The notes: generated by a model from the letters alone, not told the origin. A stretch of DNA of 13,644 nt from Ruminococcus sp. (GCA_017544125.1 JAFYET010000146.1:1-13644), one strand, 5' to 3'; positions 6,456 to 13,410 are shown, counted from the stretch's first letter. A program made the numbers and translations.

Positions 6456-7111
6456 ATCAGGAGTTTACGGTTAACCCGATAGATGAGAGATACTTAGGGA
6501 ACGTATGCGAGATAAGGAGCTTTGCTAACGACCTTATCGGCATAGGTATAATAAAAGAGGTCGGCGAGGACTTTATAACCATAGGCGCAAGAGACTCAGA
6601 GCTCAGGCTTTTCAACACCTTTCAGAAGATAAAGCTCAACATCTTCAACACGAAGGTGGGCTTTACGGTAATAATCTGCGAGGTGCTGGCATCGACCAGG
6701 AAGATGCTGAGGGTCGTTTCGCCCATAAAGATAGTTGACCACGAGCGGAGGCAGGGCTTTCGTGTGGCGGTGGATCTGCACGCAAGGATATCTGTCAGCC
6801 GTGACAAGTTAGAGCGGGGCGAATACGAAGACCTTCAGGTAGTATGGATAAAGGATATGTCTATCTGCGGGCTTAGGATACATTCTGACAAGAAGTACAT
6901 CTTAGGGCAGGTGGTATGGCTGACCTTTGACCTGGACGAGCGCACAAAGCTCACCGTCAAGGCGCAGTTTGTCAGAAACACCGATGTTGACGGCAGGGAG
7001 GATATGCACGAATACGGCATAAAGCTGCTCTTTGACAAGGAAGAGGACAGCGACAAGCTATGCTCATACCTTTTCACGGCACAGAGAGAGCAGAGCAGGA
7101 AAGTAAGATAA
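6452..7111 (+). CDS. YcgR-like PilZ-domain c-di-GMP receptor (flagellar brake family)
   Basis: A 219-aa cytoplasmic protein with a YcgR-type N-terminal domain (residues about 1-93, mainly beta, beginning near YLGNVCEIRSFANDLIGIG) and a C-terminal PilZ domain. The c-di-GMP motifs are intact: the arginine motif at 99-104 (RRQGFR, with R100-xxx-R104) and D135-M-S137-I-C-G140, matching (D/N)xSxxG. YcgR proteins bind c-di-GMP and slow or bias the motor by contacting stator or rotor parts. The start is ATG at 6452 with AAAGGGG 7 nt upstream and a 4-nt overlap with the preceding gene. Position at the end of the flagellar block agrees with a role in motility control by c-di-GMP. No terminator follows it, so read-through into the next gene is possible. 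Confidence 0.92.
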   Translation: MNQEFTVNPIDERYLGNVCEIRSFANDLIGIGIIKEVGEDFITIGARDSELRLFNTFQKIKLNIFNTKVGFTVIICEVLASTRKMLRVVSPIKIVDHERRQGFRVAVDLHARISVSRDKLERGEYEDLQVVWIKDMSICGLRIHSDKKYILGQVVWLTFDLDERTKLTVKAQFVRNTDVDGREDMHEYGIKLLFDKEEDSDKLCSYLFTAQREQSRKVR

Positions 7112-7129
7112 GCAGGACAGGACAGGCAT

Positions 7130-7158
7130 TTGACAAAATCAAAAATTTGTAGTATAAT
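7130..7158 (+). promoter_or_regulatory. Consensus sigma-A promoter for the membrane-protein gene
   Basis: TTGACA at 7130-7135 and TATAAT at 7153-7158 are both perfect consensus with a 17-nt spacer. Transcription should begin near 7165, inside a small hairpin (AGTTGG 7162-7167 with CCAACT 7175-7180). The ten bases leading into the -10 box, TTGTAGTATAAT, recur exactly at the symporter promoter near 7945. Confidence 0.88.
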
Positions 7159-7203
7159 ATAAGTTGGACAAGAGCCAACTAAAGAAAAGAGGTGAAGCAG
7201 CAG

Positions 7204-7704
7204 GTGAAAAGGCGAATAATCATAAGCATATGCGCAGCGGTGTTCATGTTCGGCATAATAGGCATACTCAACCGCACGCCTACCGTGACTATCGGCGTAG
7301 TTACCCTTTCTGAGGGGGCTGATGAGCGGGAACTCAAGGGCTATGAGATATCGACCCTTAGAAACGGCGAGACCACCCGCACCGAGGAAGAGCCCGACAT
7401 AAAAGACCTTGCTGCATCGCTTACATCGGTAGAGCAGGAGGTAATGAAGAACGATTCTGACACTGCTGTAAGGGTAAACACCAACATGAGCGTGGCGTTT
7501 GCGGGCGGCAAGTATGTTGACGACGTTACCTACACGGTATTCTCCACCAGCGGCGAGATGATATCAAACCCTGCCGCACAGCTTAGCCTACCCACCAAGG
7601 ACATCGACTCATGCGTGGTAAGGATAGACGTAAAATGGGGCAGAACGAAGAATTACAAGGAATACTACTACTTCTTCAGGATAGACTATGACAAGCAGGC
7701 ATAA
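7204..7704 (+). CDS. Small single-pass membrane protein of unknown function
   Basis: A 166-aa protein when started at GTG 7204, which has an ideal GAGGTGA ribosome-binding site 8 nt upstream (7189-7195). An earlier in-frame GTG at 7192 lies inside that site and is unlikely to be used. A short basic N-terminus (MKRR) is followed by one hydrophobic segment at about residues 4-22 (IIISICAAVFMFGIIGIL), so the rest (Arg/Thr/Glu-rich, then beta-prone) probably lies outside the membrane. No lipobox, no enzyme motif. The end is unusually Tyr-rich (NYKEYYYFFRIDYDK). It has its own strong promoter and a terminator right at its stop codon. I do not recognise the family; a flagellar link is possible by position only. 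Confidence 0.75.
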   Translation: MKRRIIISICAAVFMFGIIGILNRTPTVTIGVVTLSEGADERELKGYEISTLRNGETTRTEEEPDIKDLAASLTSVEQEVMKNDSDTAVRVNTNMSVAFAGGKYVDDVTYTVFSTSGEMISNPAAQLSLPTKDIDSCVVRIDVKWGRTKNYKEYYYFFRIDYDKQA

Positions 7705-7740
7705 AAGCACTTACGGCTTCAAGGGGCGTAGGTGCTTTTC
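7703..7740 (+). terminator. Intrinsic terminator overlapping the stop codon of the membrane-protein gene
   Basis: AAAAGCACTTACG (7703-7715) pairs with CGTAGGTGCTTTT (7727-7739) over 13 bp with one T-G pair, and the descending arm ends in TTTTC. The ascending arm begins at the last two bases of the TAA stop codon. It closes the transcript that starts at the promoter at 7130 and probably any read-through from the flagellar genes. Confidence 0.85.
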
Positions 7741-7741
7741 T

Positions 7742-7830
7742 AATGCATAATTCATAAATGCACGCATTATCCGCTTTCAGCGGAAAACGCTAAGCATAAT
7801 GAAGGTGTCGCCCATTCGGGCGACGGATTT
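7742..7830. repeat. Repeat element copy 2 (degenerate heptamers plus hairpins)
   Basis: Directly after the terminator there is a decayed heptamer tract (AATGCATAATTCATAAATGC), then the hairpin CCGCT-TTC-AGCGG (7771-7783) and a single CATAATG remnant. The conserved block follows: AAGGTGTCGCCC, loop ATTC, GGGCGAC, GGATTTAAA (7802-7832), with the stem at 7807-7824. The same block follows the heptamer array in the copies at 721 and 9591, with different but still complementary stem bases. No right-hand heptamer array is seen here, so this looks like a partial or worn copy. Confidence 0.7.
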
Positions 7831-7880
7831 AAATGTAGCGCTTACCGGGGGCTTTCTTAGCTCTTTTCTCTAACATCTGA

Positions 7881-7906
7881 TACAAAAAACTGCTATGATT
7901 TTTGTA
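7881..7906. promoter_or_regulatory. Perfect dyad just upstream of the symporter promoter
   Basis: TACAAAAA (7881-7888) and TTTTTGTA (7899-7906) form an 8-bp perfect inverted repeat around a 10-nt centre, ending 10 bases before the -35 box. The AT-rich sequence and absence of a following T-run argue against a terminator; an operator for a DNA-binding regulator is plausible. No regulator gene for it is seen in the window. Confidence 0.4.
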
Positions 7907-7916
7907 GGAAAATGCC

Positions 7917-7945
7917 TTGACAAGAGGGGATTATTGTAGTATAAT
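7917..7945 (+). promoter_or_regulatory. Consensus sigma-A promoter for the sodium:solute symporter, with structured leader
   Basis: TTGACA at 7917-7922 and TATAAT at 7940-7945 are perfect consensus boxes 17 nt apart. The transcript would start near 7952 and has a leader of about 90 nt. In it, GCTTTAGCG (7954-7962) pairs with CGTTAAAGC (7979-7987) over 9 bp with one G-U, and a small TCCC/GGGA hairpin follows at about 8006-8021. I could not match the leader to a known riboswitch class. Confidence 0.87.
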
Positions 7946-8043
7946 AGAAAAGTGCTTTAGCGATTAAAAGCATAAAAACGTTAAAGCGAAAAACTAATTA
8001 TAGAATCCCTTTTCACGGGGAATAAAGGCAGGTAGATATTAAA

Positions 8044-9588
8044 ATGGTATTAAGGTGGATAGTGCTGGCTGTTTACTTGGTGCTTATGGTGTGCATAGGC
8101 ATCTATTACAGGCGCAAGACCGCAAGCGTTTCCGACTTCGTGCTCGGCGGAAGAGCGCTGGGTCCGTGGTTCACGGCATTCGCATACGGCACGAGCTATT
8201 TCTCGGCTGTTATCTTCGTAGGCTATGCAGGCAAGTTCGGCTGGGCTTACGGTGTGGCTTCGACCTGGATAGGCATAGGCAATGCCGTTATAGGCTCGCT
8301 TTTAGCATGGCTGATACTTGGCAAGCGCACACGCACAATGACCAAGCACTTAGATGCAAAGACGATGCCCGAGTTCTTTGAAAAGCGCTTTGGCTCAAAG
8401 ACGCTCAAGACGGTATCGGCGCTTATAATCTTCATATTCCTTATCCCGTACACAGCATCGGTATACAACGGTCTTTCAAGGCTTTTTGAAAAGAGCTTCC
8501 ACATCGACTACGAGTGGTGCATAGTGGCTATGGCTATATTCACCGCAGTTTATGTTATCATGGGCGGCTACAAGGCAACAGCGCTCAACGACTTCATTCA
8601 GGGCATAATAATGCTCATAGGCATTGTGGCTGTTGTTCTGGCGGTACTCAAGGTAAACGGCGGCATCTCGGGCTCGCTCGATGCTATGGGGCTTATACCC
8701 GACAAGAACGGCGACACAGGCGCTTACAGCTCACTCTTCGGACCTGACCCGATAAACCTTGTGGGCGTTATCATACTCACATCATTAGGTACATGGGGTC
8801 TTCCTCAGATGGTGCAGAAGTTCTACGCAATCAAGGACGACAAGGCTGTTGTTACGGGCACGGTAGTTTCTACCGTGTTCGCAGTAGTCGTTGCAGGCGG
8901 CTGCTACTTCCTTGGCGGCTTCGGCAGGCTGTTTATGGACGCAAACGAAGCAGGCGCACCTGTCGAGGGCTTTGACGCTATCGTCCCCTCGATGATGGAT
9001 TCACTCTCGAGCGGTCTGTTCGCACTTATCATAGTGCTGGTTCTCTCGGCTTCCATGTCTACTCTTTCATCACTTGTACTCACATCGAGCTCGACACTCA
9101 CTATCGACCTTATCAAGCCTTTCAAGAAGAACATGAGTGATAAGGAAGAGGTTCGCATAATGAGGATATTCATTGCAGTGTTCCTGCTTATCTCGGTAGG
9201 CATTGCAGTATACTCCCTCAGAGGTGCAAAGCAGGATACAATGATAATCTCCTCGCTGATGGGCATATCCTGGGGAGCACTCGCAGGCGCATTCCTTGCC
9301 CCCTTTATGTACGGTCTTTTCTGGAAGGGCGTTACAAAGGCAGCAGTTATGGCAAGCTTCATCTGCGGCGTGGGCATAACAACAGTGCATATGCTCATAT
9401 ATACCTTCGGCATGGTAAAGGACGCACCCACAGACCTCTGCGGTCTCAACCTTGCATCGCCCGTTAACGCAGGCGCATTCACAATGCTGTTAGGTCTTGT
9501 GGTAGTTCCTGTTGTAAGCCTTATCACCAAGTCCAGCGACGAGGACAAGGCAAAGACAGAGGAAATGTTCAAGTGCTACGAAGCTTAA
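8044..9588 (+). CDS. Sodium:solute symporter, SSS/SSF family (PutP-like fold)
   Basis: A 514-aa polytopic inner-membrane protein of normal family length with about 13 hydrophobic segments. It uses the sodium gradient to import a small organic solute. The family signature is GGYKATALNDFIQG at residues 174-187. The Na2-site helix is VLSASMSTLSSLVLTSSS at about 333-350, where S339 and T340 correspond to the sodium-binding Ser340/Thr341 of E. coli PutP. The first helix region, DFVLGGRALGPWFTAFAYGT, is also typical. The substrate cannot be read from sequence; the PutP proline-binding set was not confirmed. The start ATG has AGGT about 10 nt upstream. It has its own promoter and no partner genes on its strand, and ends before an intergenic repeat and a bidirectional terminator. 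Confidence 0.93.
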   Translation: MVLRWIVLAVYLVLMVCIGIYYRRKTASVSDFVLGGRALGPWFTAFAYGTSYFSAVIFVGYAGKFGWAYGVASTWIGIGNAVIGSLLAWLILGKRTRTMTKHLDAKTMPEFFEKRFGSKTLKTVSALIIFIFLIPYTASVYNGLSRLFEKSFHIDYEWCIVAMAIFTAVYVIMGGYKATALNDFIQGIIMLIGIVAVVLAVLKVNGGISGSLDAMGLIPDKNGDTGAYSSLFGPDPINLVGVIILTSLGTWGLPQMVQKFYAIKDDKAVVTGTVVSTVFAVVVAGGCYFLGGFGRLFMDANEAGAPVEGFDAIVPSMMDSLSSGLFALIIVLVLSASMSTLSSLVLTSSSTLTIDLIKPFKKNMSDKEEVRIMRIFIAVFLLISVGIAVYSLRGAKQDTMIISSLMGISWGALAGAFLAPFMYGLFWKGVTKAAVMASFICGVGITTVHMLIYTFGMVKDAPTDLCGLNLASPVNAGAFTMLLGLVVVPVVSLITKSSDEDKAKTEEMFKCYEA

Positions 9589-9590
9589 TA

Positions 9591-9787
9591 ATGCATAATG
9601 CATAATGCATAATGCATAATTAAGGTGTCCTGCTTCGCAGGACGGATTTAAAAAAACACCCCCAAGGTTTTTGAAAAGCCTTGGGGGTTTGTTATATCCA
9701 TATGTTTTAATTTATAGCCCGAATGGGCATTTATCGCCCAAAGGGCGATTCCTCACCTGTTACCTGTTACCTGTTACCTGTTACCTG
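9591..9787. repeat. Composite repeat region, copy 3: ATGCATA array, hairpins, terminator, ACCTGTT array
   Basis: The left end is four perfect ATGCATA units (9591-9618), followed by the conserved block AAGGTGTC-stem-GACGGATTTAAA with hairpin GTCCTGC-TTC-GCAGGAC (9627-9643). After an embedded terminator comes a 15-nt segment, GCCCGAATGGGCATT (9717-9731), identical to 836-850 in copy 1. Next is ATCGCCC-AAA-GGGCGAT (9733-9749), which repeats the stem of copy 1 with another loop. The right end is a different heptamer, ACCTGTT, four full units plus ACCTG (9755-9787). Its last bases contain the stop codon of the convergent cyclase gene (9781-9783). Compared with copy 1, the right-hand heptamer type has been exchanged. 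Confidence 0.75.
9657..9695. terminator. Bidirectional intrinsic terminator between convergent genes
   Basis: ACCCCCAAGG (9658-9667) pairs with CCTTGGGGGT (9679-9688), and the stem can be extended inward by TTTT/AAAA pairing. On the + strand the stem is followed by TTTGTTATAT. On the - strand it is followed by GTTTTTTTAA, an even better U-tract. It therefore serves both the symporter and the convergent cyclase-ending operon. Confidence 0.88.
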
Positions 9788-10365
9788 AGCAGAAAGGCTC
9801 TGCACGGTGCGCCGTCGCAGCCGGCGAGGTTTAAGGGGGCGGCGCTCAGGAAATACTTCCCCTCGGGGACCTTGTCAAGCACTATGCCCTCGAGCAGGGT
9901 CACGCCCTTGCCGAGGAGTATCAGGTGTACCTCCTTGGGCGCATCTTCGGGACCTACCGTCTGGCTCTCGTTGCCGATGAGATATATGCCCGACCCGGCA
10001 AACACAGCTGCTGCCTCGGCGGTCACTGTTGCTTTGCCGGCTATGAGTATGCGCTTGTCAGCACCCGAAGCAGCGGCTTTCTGCATTATATCCATAGCAC
10101 CCTGCGCTGTCAGGTCGCCCTCGCACCTTGCGACATAGCAGCTGCCCACGTATGGCACGAGCCCCATCTGATCAACCGTCTTGCCGTTTGAAATAAAGTG
10201 AAATGGCGCATCAATATGCGTGCCGTTGTGGGCGCACATCGAGAGGTTTGTGAGGTTGCAGACATCGCCCCGCTCAACGCTCATGACCCGCTCCTTTTTC
10301 GGCGGCTCATCGCCGGGGAAGACCTTGCAGGAAAACACCTCCTGCGAAATGTCGATTATTTTCAT
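9781..10365 (-). CDS. Cyclase family protein (kynurenine formamidase-like metal-dependent hydrolase)
   Basis: A 194-aa protein when started at the ATG at 10365, which has GGAG 8 nt upstream (AACGGAGATAAAGCA before the ATG). Longer upstream frames lack such a site. The family metal motif HxGTHxDAPxH is complete as H46-NG-T-H50-I-D52-APF-H56. Later family landmarks are GIYLIGNESQTVG, KEVHLILLGKGV and the ending SAAPLNLAGCDGAPCRAFLL. Characterised members (KynB, isatin hydrolase) hydrolyse amides or lactams using metal held by these His/Asp residues; the substrate of this one is unknown and no kynurenine-pathway gene is nearby. It follows the MutS-like gene with a 47-nt gap without a terminator, so it is probably the last gene of that operon. 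Its stop codon lies within the heptamer array. Confidence 0.9.
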   Translation of the reverse strand: MKIIDISQEVFSCKVFPGDEPPKKERVMSVERGDVCNLTNLSMCAHNGTHIDAPFHFISNGKTVDQMGLVPYVGSCYVARCEGDLTAQGAMDIMQKAAASGADKRILIAGKATVTAEAAAVFAGSGIYLIGNESQTVGPEDAPKEVHLILLGKGVTLLEGIVLDKVPEGKYFLSAAPLNLAGCDGAPCRAFLLR

Positions 10366-10412
10366 TGCTTTATCTCCGTTTTGATGAAAGAAGTTAGAAG
10401 CGTGCATTGGCT

Positions 10413-12122
10413 TTAGCCGTTCATCTTTTTTGCACGGGCTTTTAGCGCCTCGAAATCGAGCCCGAATTTTTCAAATATCGTGTCGGCGTAGCTATGGTCG
10501 CCGGGCAGACCCTTGGCTATCTTATAAAGCCGCTTGCCCGTGCTTTCATCAACGCTCACGGTTATGCTCTCGATGCGGGTGTTGAGCGTATCGTCGGCGT
10601 TGAGTTTGAGCGCCTTTGGCGCAATATCCACCAGATGCGTTGCAAACACGCCCCTCACGCCGAGCACCGCAAAGATATTGACAAGCGACACGGCTATGTC
10701 AACGCACTCCCTCGGGGTGGTGCTTTGTATCGACTCGTTCATAAGCAGCAGTGAGTGGTTGGTGATAACGTCTGATATCTCCTTGAACTGCTTTATCTCG
10801 CTGGTGAAGCGTGATGCGTCTATGCCCTTCTGCTCCTCCTTGGGGAAGTGGGTGTATATCATATCGCAAAGCGAAAGCTCGCACTCGGCAGCGGGCACAT
10901 AAAGCCCTGCCTGCGCCATAAGCTGGCAAAGCCCCACCGCACGCACGAAGGTGGTCTTGCCGCCGTTATTTGCACCCGTGAGGATATAAAAGCCGCCGTT
11001 CTCATCAAAGGTGATGTCGTTGGTTATGACCTCACGCTTATCCTTATGGTGAATGTTATATATCGCCGCCTCGCTGAAATAAACGGGGTCAAACAGCCCC
11101 TTGATAACAGCCCTTCGCTCGCTCATGGGCAGTATCTTCGGGCGGCACATGGCAAGGCCTTTGGCTCTGGCGTTCTTGATAAGGGCTATTATGCCCATAT
11201 AGTAATCAAGCTGATACTCGATAGAGTATACGTCCTTAAAGCCTATTGCCTTGTAGTCATCAAGGGCATCGTCGATAAGCTCGACGTACTTTTTGGTTAT
11301 AAAGTCAAGCTCTTCAAACAGCGCCTTTTCCGAGGGGTTAACGTCCTTGTCCTTGCTGTTTTTGTCGTTACCCTCGTAGATATAGCGCTGCTTCAGGCTG
11401 CCCATGACGTTTTTGTCATTGAATTTAGCGCCACGGTAGATTATGCGGTCAAGCACTGTGGGCTTGGGAGTGTATTCCTTATCGCTTATCTCAACTATCC
11501 CCGCAGACACGGGCTTCAGCGACTCGTCAAGGTTTATGGCGACTACTATGCTCTTTATCCTGCCCTTTATCTTCTCACGCAGCTCGCTTATATCGGCGCA
11601 GAGCGACTTATAGTGCTTATCGTTATAGCAGCGCTCAAAGAAATCAAGCATCTTCTTAACGCCCTGCGACTTTGCGCTGCTGCCCTTGCGCTCGTTGAAA
11701 GCGTGCATAAGCTCGATACACTCGATATACGCCTCAAACGCCGTCACCGCCGAATCAAGGGTGGTAAACGAGGTGGGGGAGGTTATCTTGTAGATATTGC
11801 CCTTATCGTTATCTATCAGCGTGCGCACTATCTTTTGCAGCATATCGGCAAGCTCGGGCATGGTGATGAGGTCATCTATGATATCAAGGCGGTAGTTTAT
11901 CGTTTCAATATCATCGCAAAGCTCGGTGAGTATCTGCTGCATTTTATATGCGTTTGAGTTGCATATGAGCTTTGCAAGGGTTTCGAGCATCATATCGCTT
12001 ATAAGCGTATCAGTCTGCTCGCTTATCTTTGTGCGCCTGCGCCCGAGCTCTATCCTCTTGCTATCAGAGGGGTAGAGAAGGTCGATTATCGGGGCCCTTT
12101 CGGTTACTGTATCGGGTCTCAT
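10413..12122 (-). CDS. MutS-family ATPase lacking the mismatch-recognition domain
   Basis: A 569-aa protein with the helical core (about residues 40-330) and ATPase domain of the MutS family, but without the N-terminal mismatch-binding and connector domains of MutS1. It also lacks a C-terminal Smr nuclease domain, so it is not MutS2. Walker A is TGANNGGKTT at 382-391. The Walker B region reads SLLLMNES (457-464): the usual Asp-Glu is Asn462-Glu463, and the following GTS is STT. The trans-signature histidine is in FATH (493-496). I recall similar NES variants in other Firmicute MutS-like proteins, so this is probably a subfamily trait rather than damage. A role in DNA repair or recombination is inferred only from the fold. 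The start is 3 nt after the dehydrogenase stop with no good ribosome-binding site, suggesting coupled translation. Confidence 0.87.
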   Translation of the reverse strand: MRPDTVTERAPIIDLLYPSDSKRIELGRRRTKISEQTDTLISDMMLETLAKLICNSNAYKMQQILTELCDDIETINYRLDIIDDLITMPELADMLQKIVRTLIDNDKGNIYKITSPTSFTTLDSAVTAFEAYIECIELMHAFNERKGSSAKSQGVKKMLDFFERCYNDKHYKSLCADISELREKIKGRIKSIVVAINLDESLKPVSAGIVEISDKEYTPKPTVLDRIIYRGAKFNDKNVMGSLKQRYIYEGNDKNSKDKDVNPSEKALFEELDFITKKYVELIDDALDDYKAIGFKDVYSIEYQLDYYMGIIALIKNARAKGLAMCRPKILPMSERRAVIKGLFDPVYFSEAAIYNIHHKDKREVITNDITFDENGGFYILTGANNGGKTTFVRAVGLCQLMAQAGLYVPAAECELSLCDMIYTHFPKEEQKGIDASRFTSEIKQFKEISDVITNHSLLLMNESIQSTTPRECVDIAVSLVNIFAVLGVRGVFATHLVDIAPKALKLNADDTLNTRIESITVSVDESTGKRLYKIAKGLPGDHSYADTIFEKFGLDFEALKARAKKMNG

Positions 12123-12125
12123 AGC

Positions 12126-13307
12126 TTACAGCTCGGCGTTTGCGGCTATTTTGTAGATAGCCTCAACTGCGTTTTTGTCAAGCTCAACAAAGCCTGCACG
12201 CTTGCCATCGCCGACGCCCAGCTTTTCTATGAGGGTGGGTATATCCTCAACCTTAGCACCCAGCTCTTTGAAATTTATAGGCATACCGATGTTATGCAGG
12301 AATGTGCGGAATGCCTTTATGCCCTCGAGGGCTGTTGCTTCGGGGTCAGCAAAGTTCATCTTGCAGCCGAACACACGGGTAGCCATCTGGCAAAAGCGCA
12401 TAACATCGTGGTCATGCACATACTCCATCCACGCAGGCATAATAACTGCAAGACCTGCGCCGTGGGCAACGTCATAAAGCCCCGAAAGCTCATGCTCGAG
12501 CCCGTGAGAGTTCCAGTCCTGCTGTCTGCCGACACCTACTATATTGTTGTGAGCCACCATGCCAGCCCACATGATGTTAGCCCTTGCCTCGTAGTTATCG
12601 GGGTCAGCGATGACACGGGGCGTTTCCTTTACCATAGTGAGGAGAACTGCCTCGCAGAGCCTGTCGGTTATCTCGACTTCCTTAGTGTTTGTAAAGTATC
12701 TCTCAAAAACGTGCGCCATTATATCGGTAGCGCCGCAGGCTGTCTGGTATGCGGGCAGCGTCTGCGTAAGCGCAGGGTCAAGCACCGAGAACTTAGGTCT
12801 TATAAGGTCAGAGCCTGAGCCACGCTTGAGCATACCGTCTTCCTTGGTAATGACGGAGTTGCCCGAGCCCTCGCTGCCTGCTGCGGCTATGGTGAGCACT
12901 GTGCCTACGGGGAGAGCTTTCTGGATCACGGCCTTGCCGCAATAGAAATCCCAGAAATCGCCGTCATAAACCGCACCTACTGCGATAGCCTTTGACGAGT
13001 CGATAACAGAGCCGCCGCCAACTGCGAGAATAAAGTCAACGCCCTCGCTCTTTGCAAGCTCGATGCCCTTATATGCAAGGGTATCACGGGGGTTAGGCTT
13101 AACGCCGCCCAGCTCGACGAAGCTGACGCCGCTCTTAGTCAGTGAAGCCTTTACCCTGTCAAGCAGACCGCTTCTTACTGCCGAGCCGCCGCCGTAGTGG
13201 ATAAGCACCTTACTGCCGCCGTACTTTTTGACCAGCTCGCCGCACTCGCTCTCCCTGCCTTTACCAAAAACAAACTCGGTAGGGCTGTAAAAGTTAAAAT
13301 CCAACAT
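12126..13307 (-). CDS. Iron-containing alcohol dehydrogenase, YqhD/butanol dehydrogenase type
   Basis: A 393-aa group III alcohol dehydrogenase, the usual length. It starts at ATG 13307 with AAAGGA 9 nt upstream; a TTG three codons earlier overlaps that region and is less likely. HYGGGSAVRSGLLD (near residue 37) is the NADP(H)-type nucleotide loop of the YqhD/BDH branch, and GGGSVIDSSK (97-106) is the second glycine-rich motif. Metal ligands are D195, H199 (ATDIMAHVFERYF), H268 and H282 (SHGLEHELSGLYDVAHGAGL), matching the spacing of E. coli YqhD almost exactly. It reduces aldehydes to alcohols or the reverse, in a fermentative or detoxifying role. It is the first gene of the minus-strand operon and has its own promoter at 13344-13372. 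Confidence 0.94.
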   Translation of the reverse strand: MLDFNFYSPTEFVFGKGRESECGELVKKYGGSKVLIHYGGGSAVRSGLLDRVKASLTKSGVSFVELGGVKPNPRDTLAYKGIELAKSEGVDFILAVGGGSVIDSSKAIAVGAVYDGDFWDFYCGKAVIQKALPVGTVLTIAAAGSEGSGNSVITKEDGMLKRGSGSDLIRPKFSVLDPALTQTLPAYQTACGATDIMAHVFERYFTNTKEVEITDRLCEAVLLTMVKETPRVIADPDNYEARANIMWAGMVAHNNIVGVGRQQDWNSHGLEHELSGLYDVAHGAGLAVIMPAWMEYVHDHDVMRFCQMATRVFGCKMNFADPEATALEGIKAFRTFLHNIGMPINFKELGAKVEDIPTLIEKLGVGDGKRAGFVELDKNAVEAIYKIAANAEL

Positions 13308-13343
13308 AAATATCAATCCTTTCGTGATTTAATGGTTTGACTT

Positions 13344-13372
13344 ATTATAGCATTTTTGAGGGTACAAGTCAA
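13344..13372 (-). promoter_or_regulatory. Sigma-A promoter for the dehydrogenase operon, with overlapping dyad
   Basis: On the minus strand TTGACT (13372-13367) and TATAAT (13349-13344) are separated by 17 nt. AAGTCAA (13366-13372) and TTGACTT (13337-13343) form a 7-bp inverted repeat that covers the -35 box and the expected transcription start, a fitting place for a repressor; the site does not match the Rex consensus. Confidence 0.85.
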
Positions 13373-13410
13373 CTGATTATTCTATTATATTTATGATTTA
13401 TTATAGCGAT

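Noticed and set aside
8904..9572. Open frame of 222 codons on the minus strand opposite the symporter.
   Set aside because: It is a mirror of a well-supported membrane-protein gene, with no recognisable motif of its own.
10848..11957. Long open frame (369 codons) on the plus strand opposite the MutS-like gene.
   Set aside because: It is antisense to a gene with clear Walker motifs, has repetitive Leu/Val/Tyr-rich composition typical of a mirrored frame and no convincing ribosome-binding site or family.
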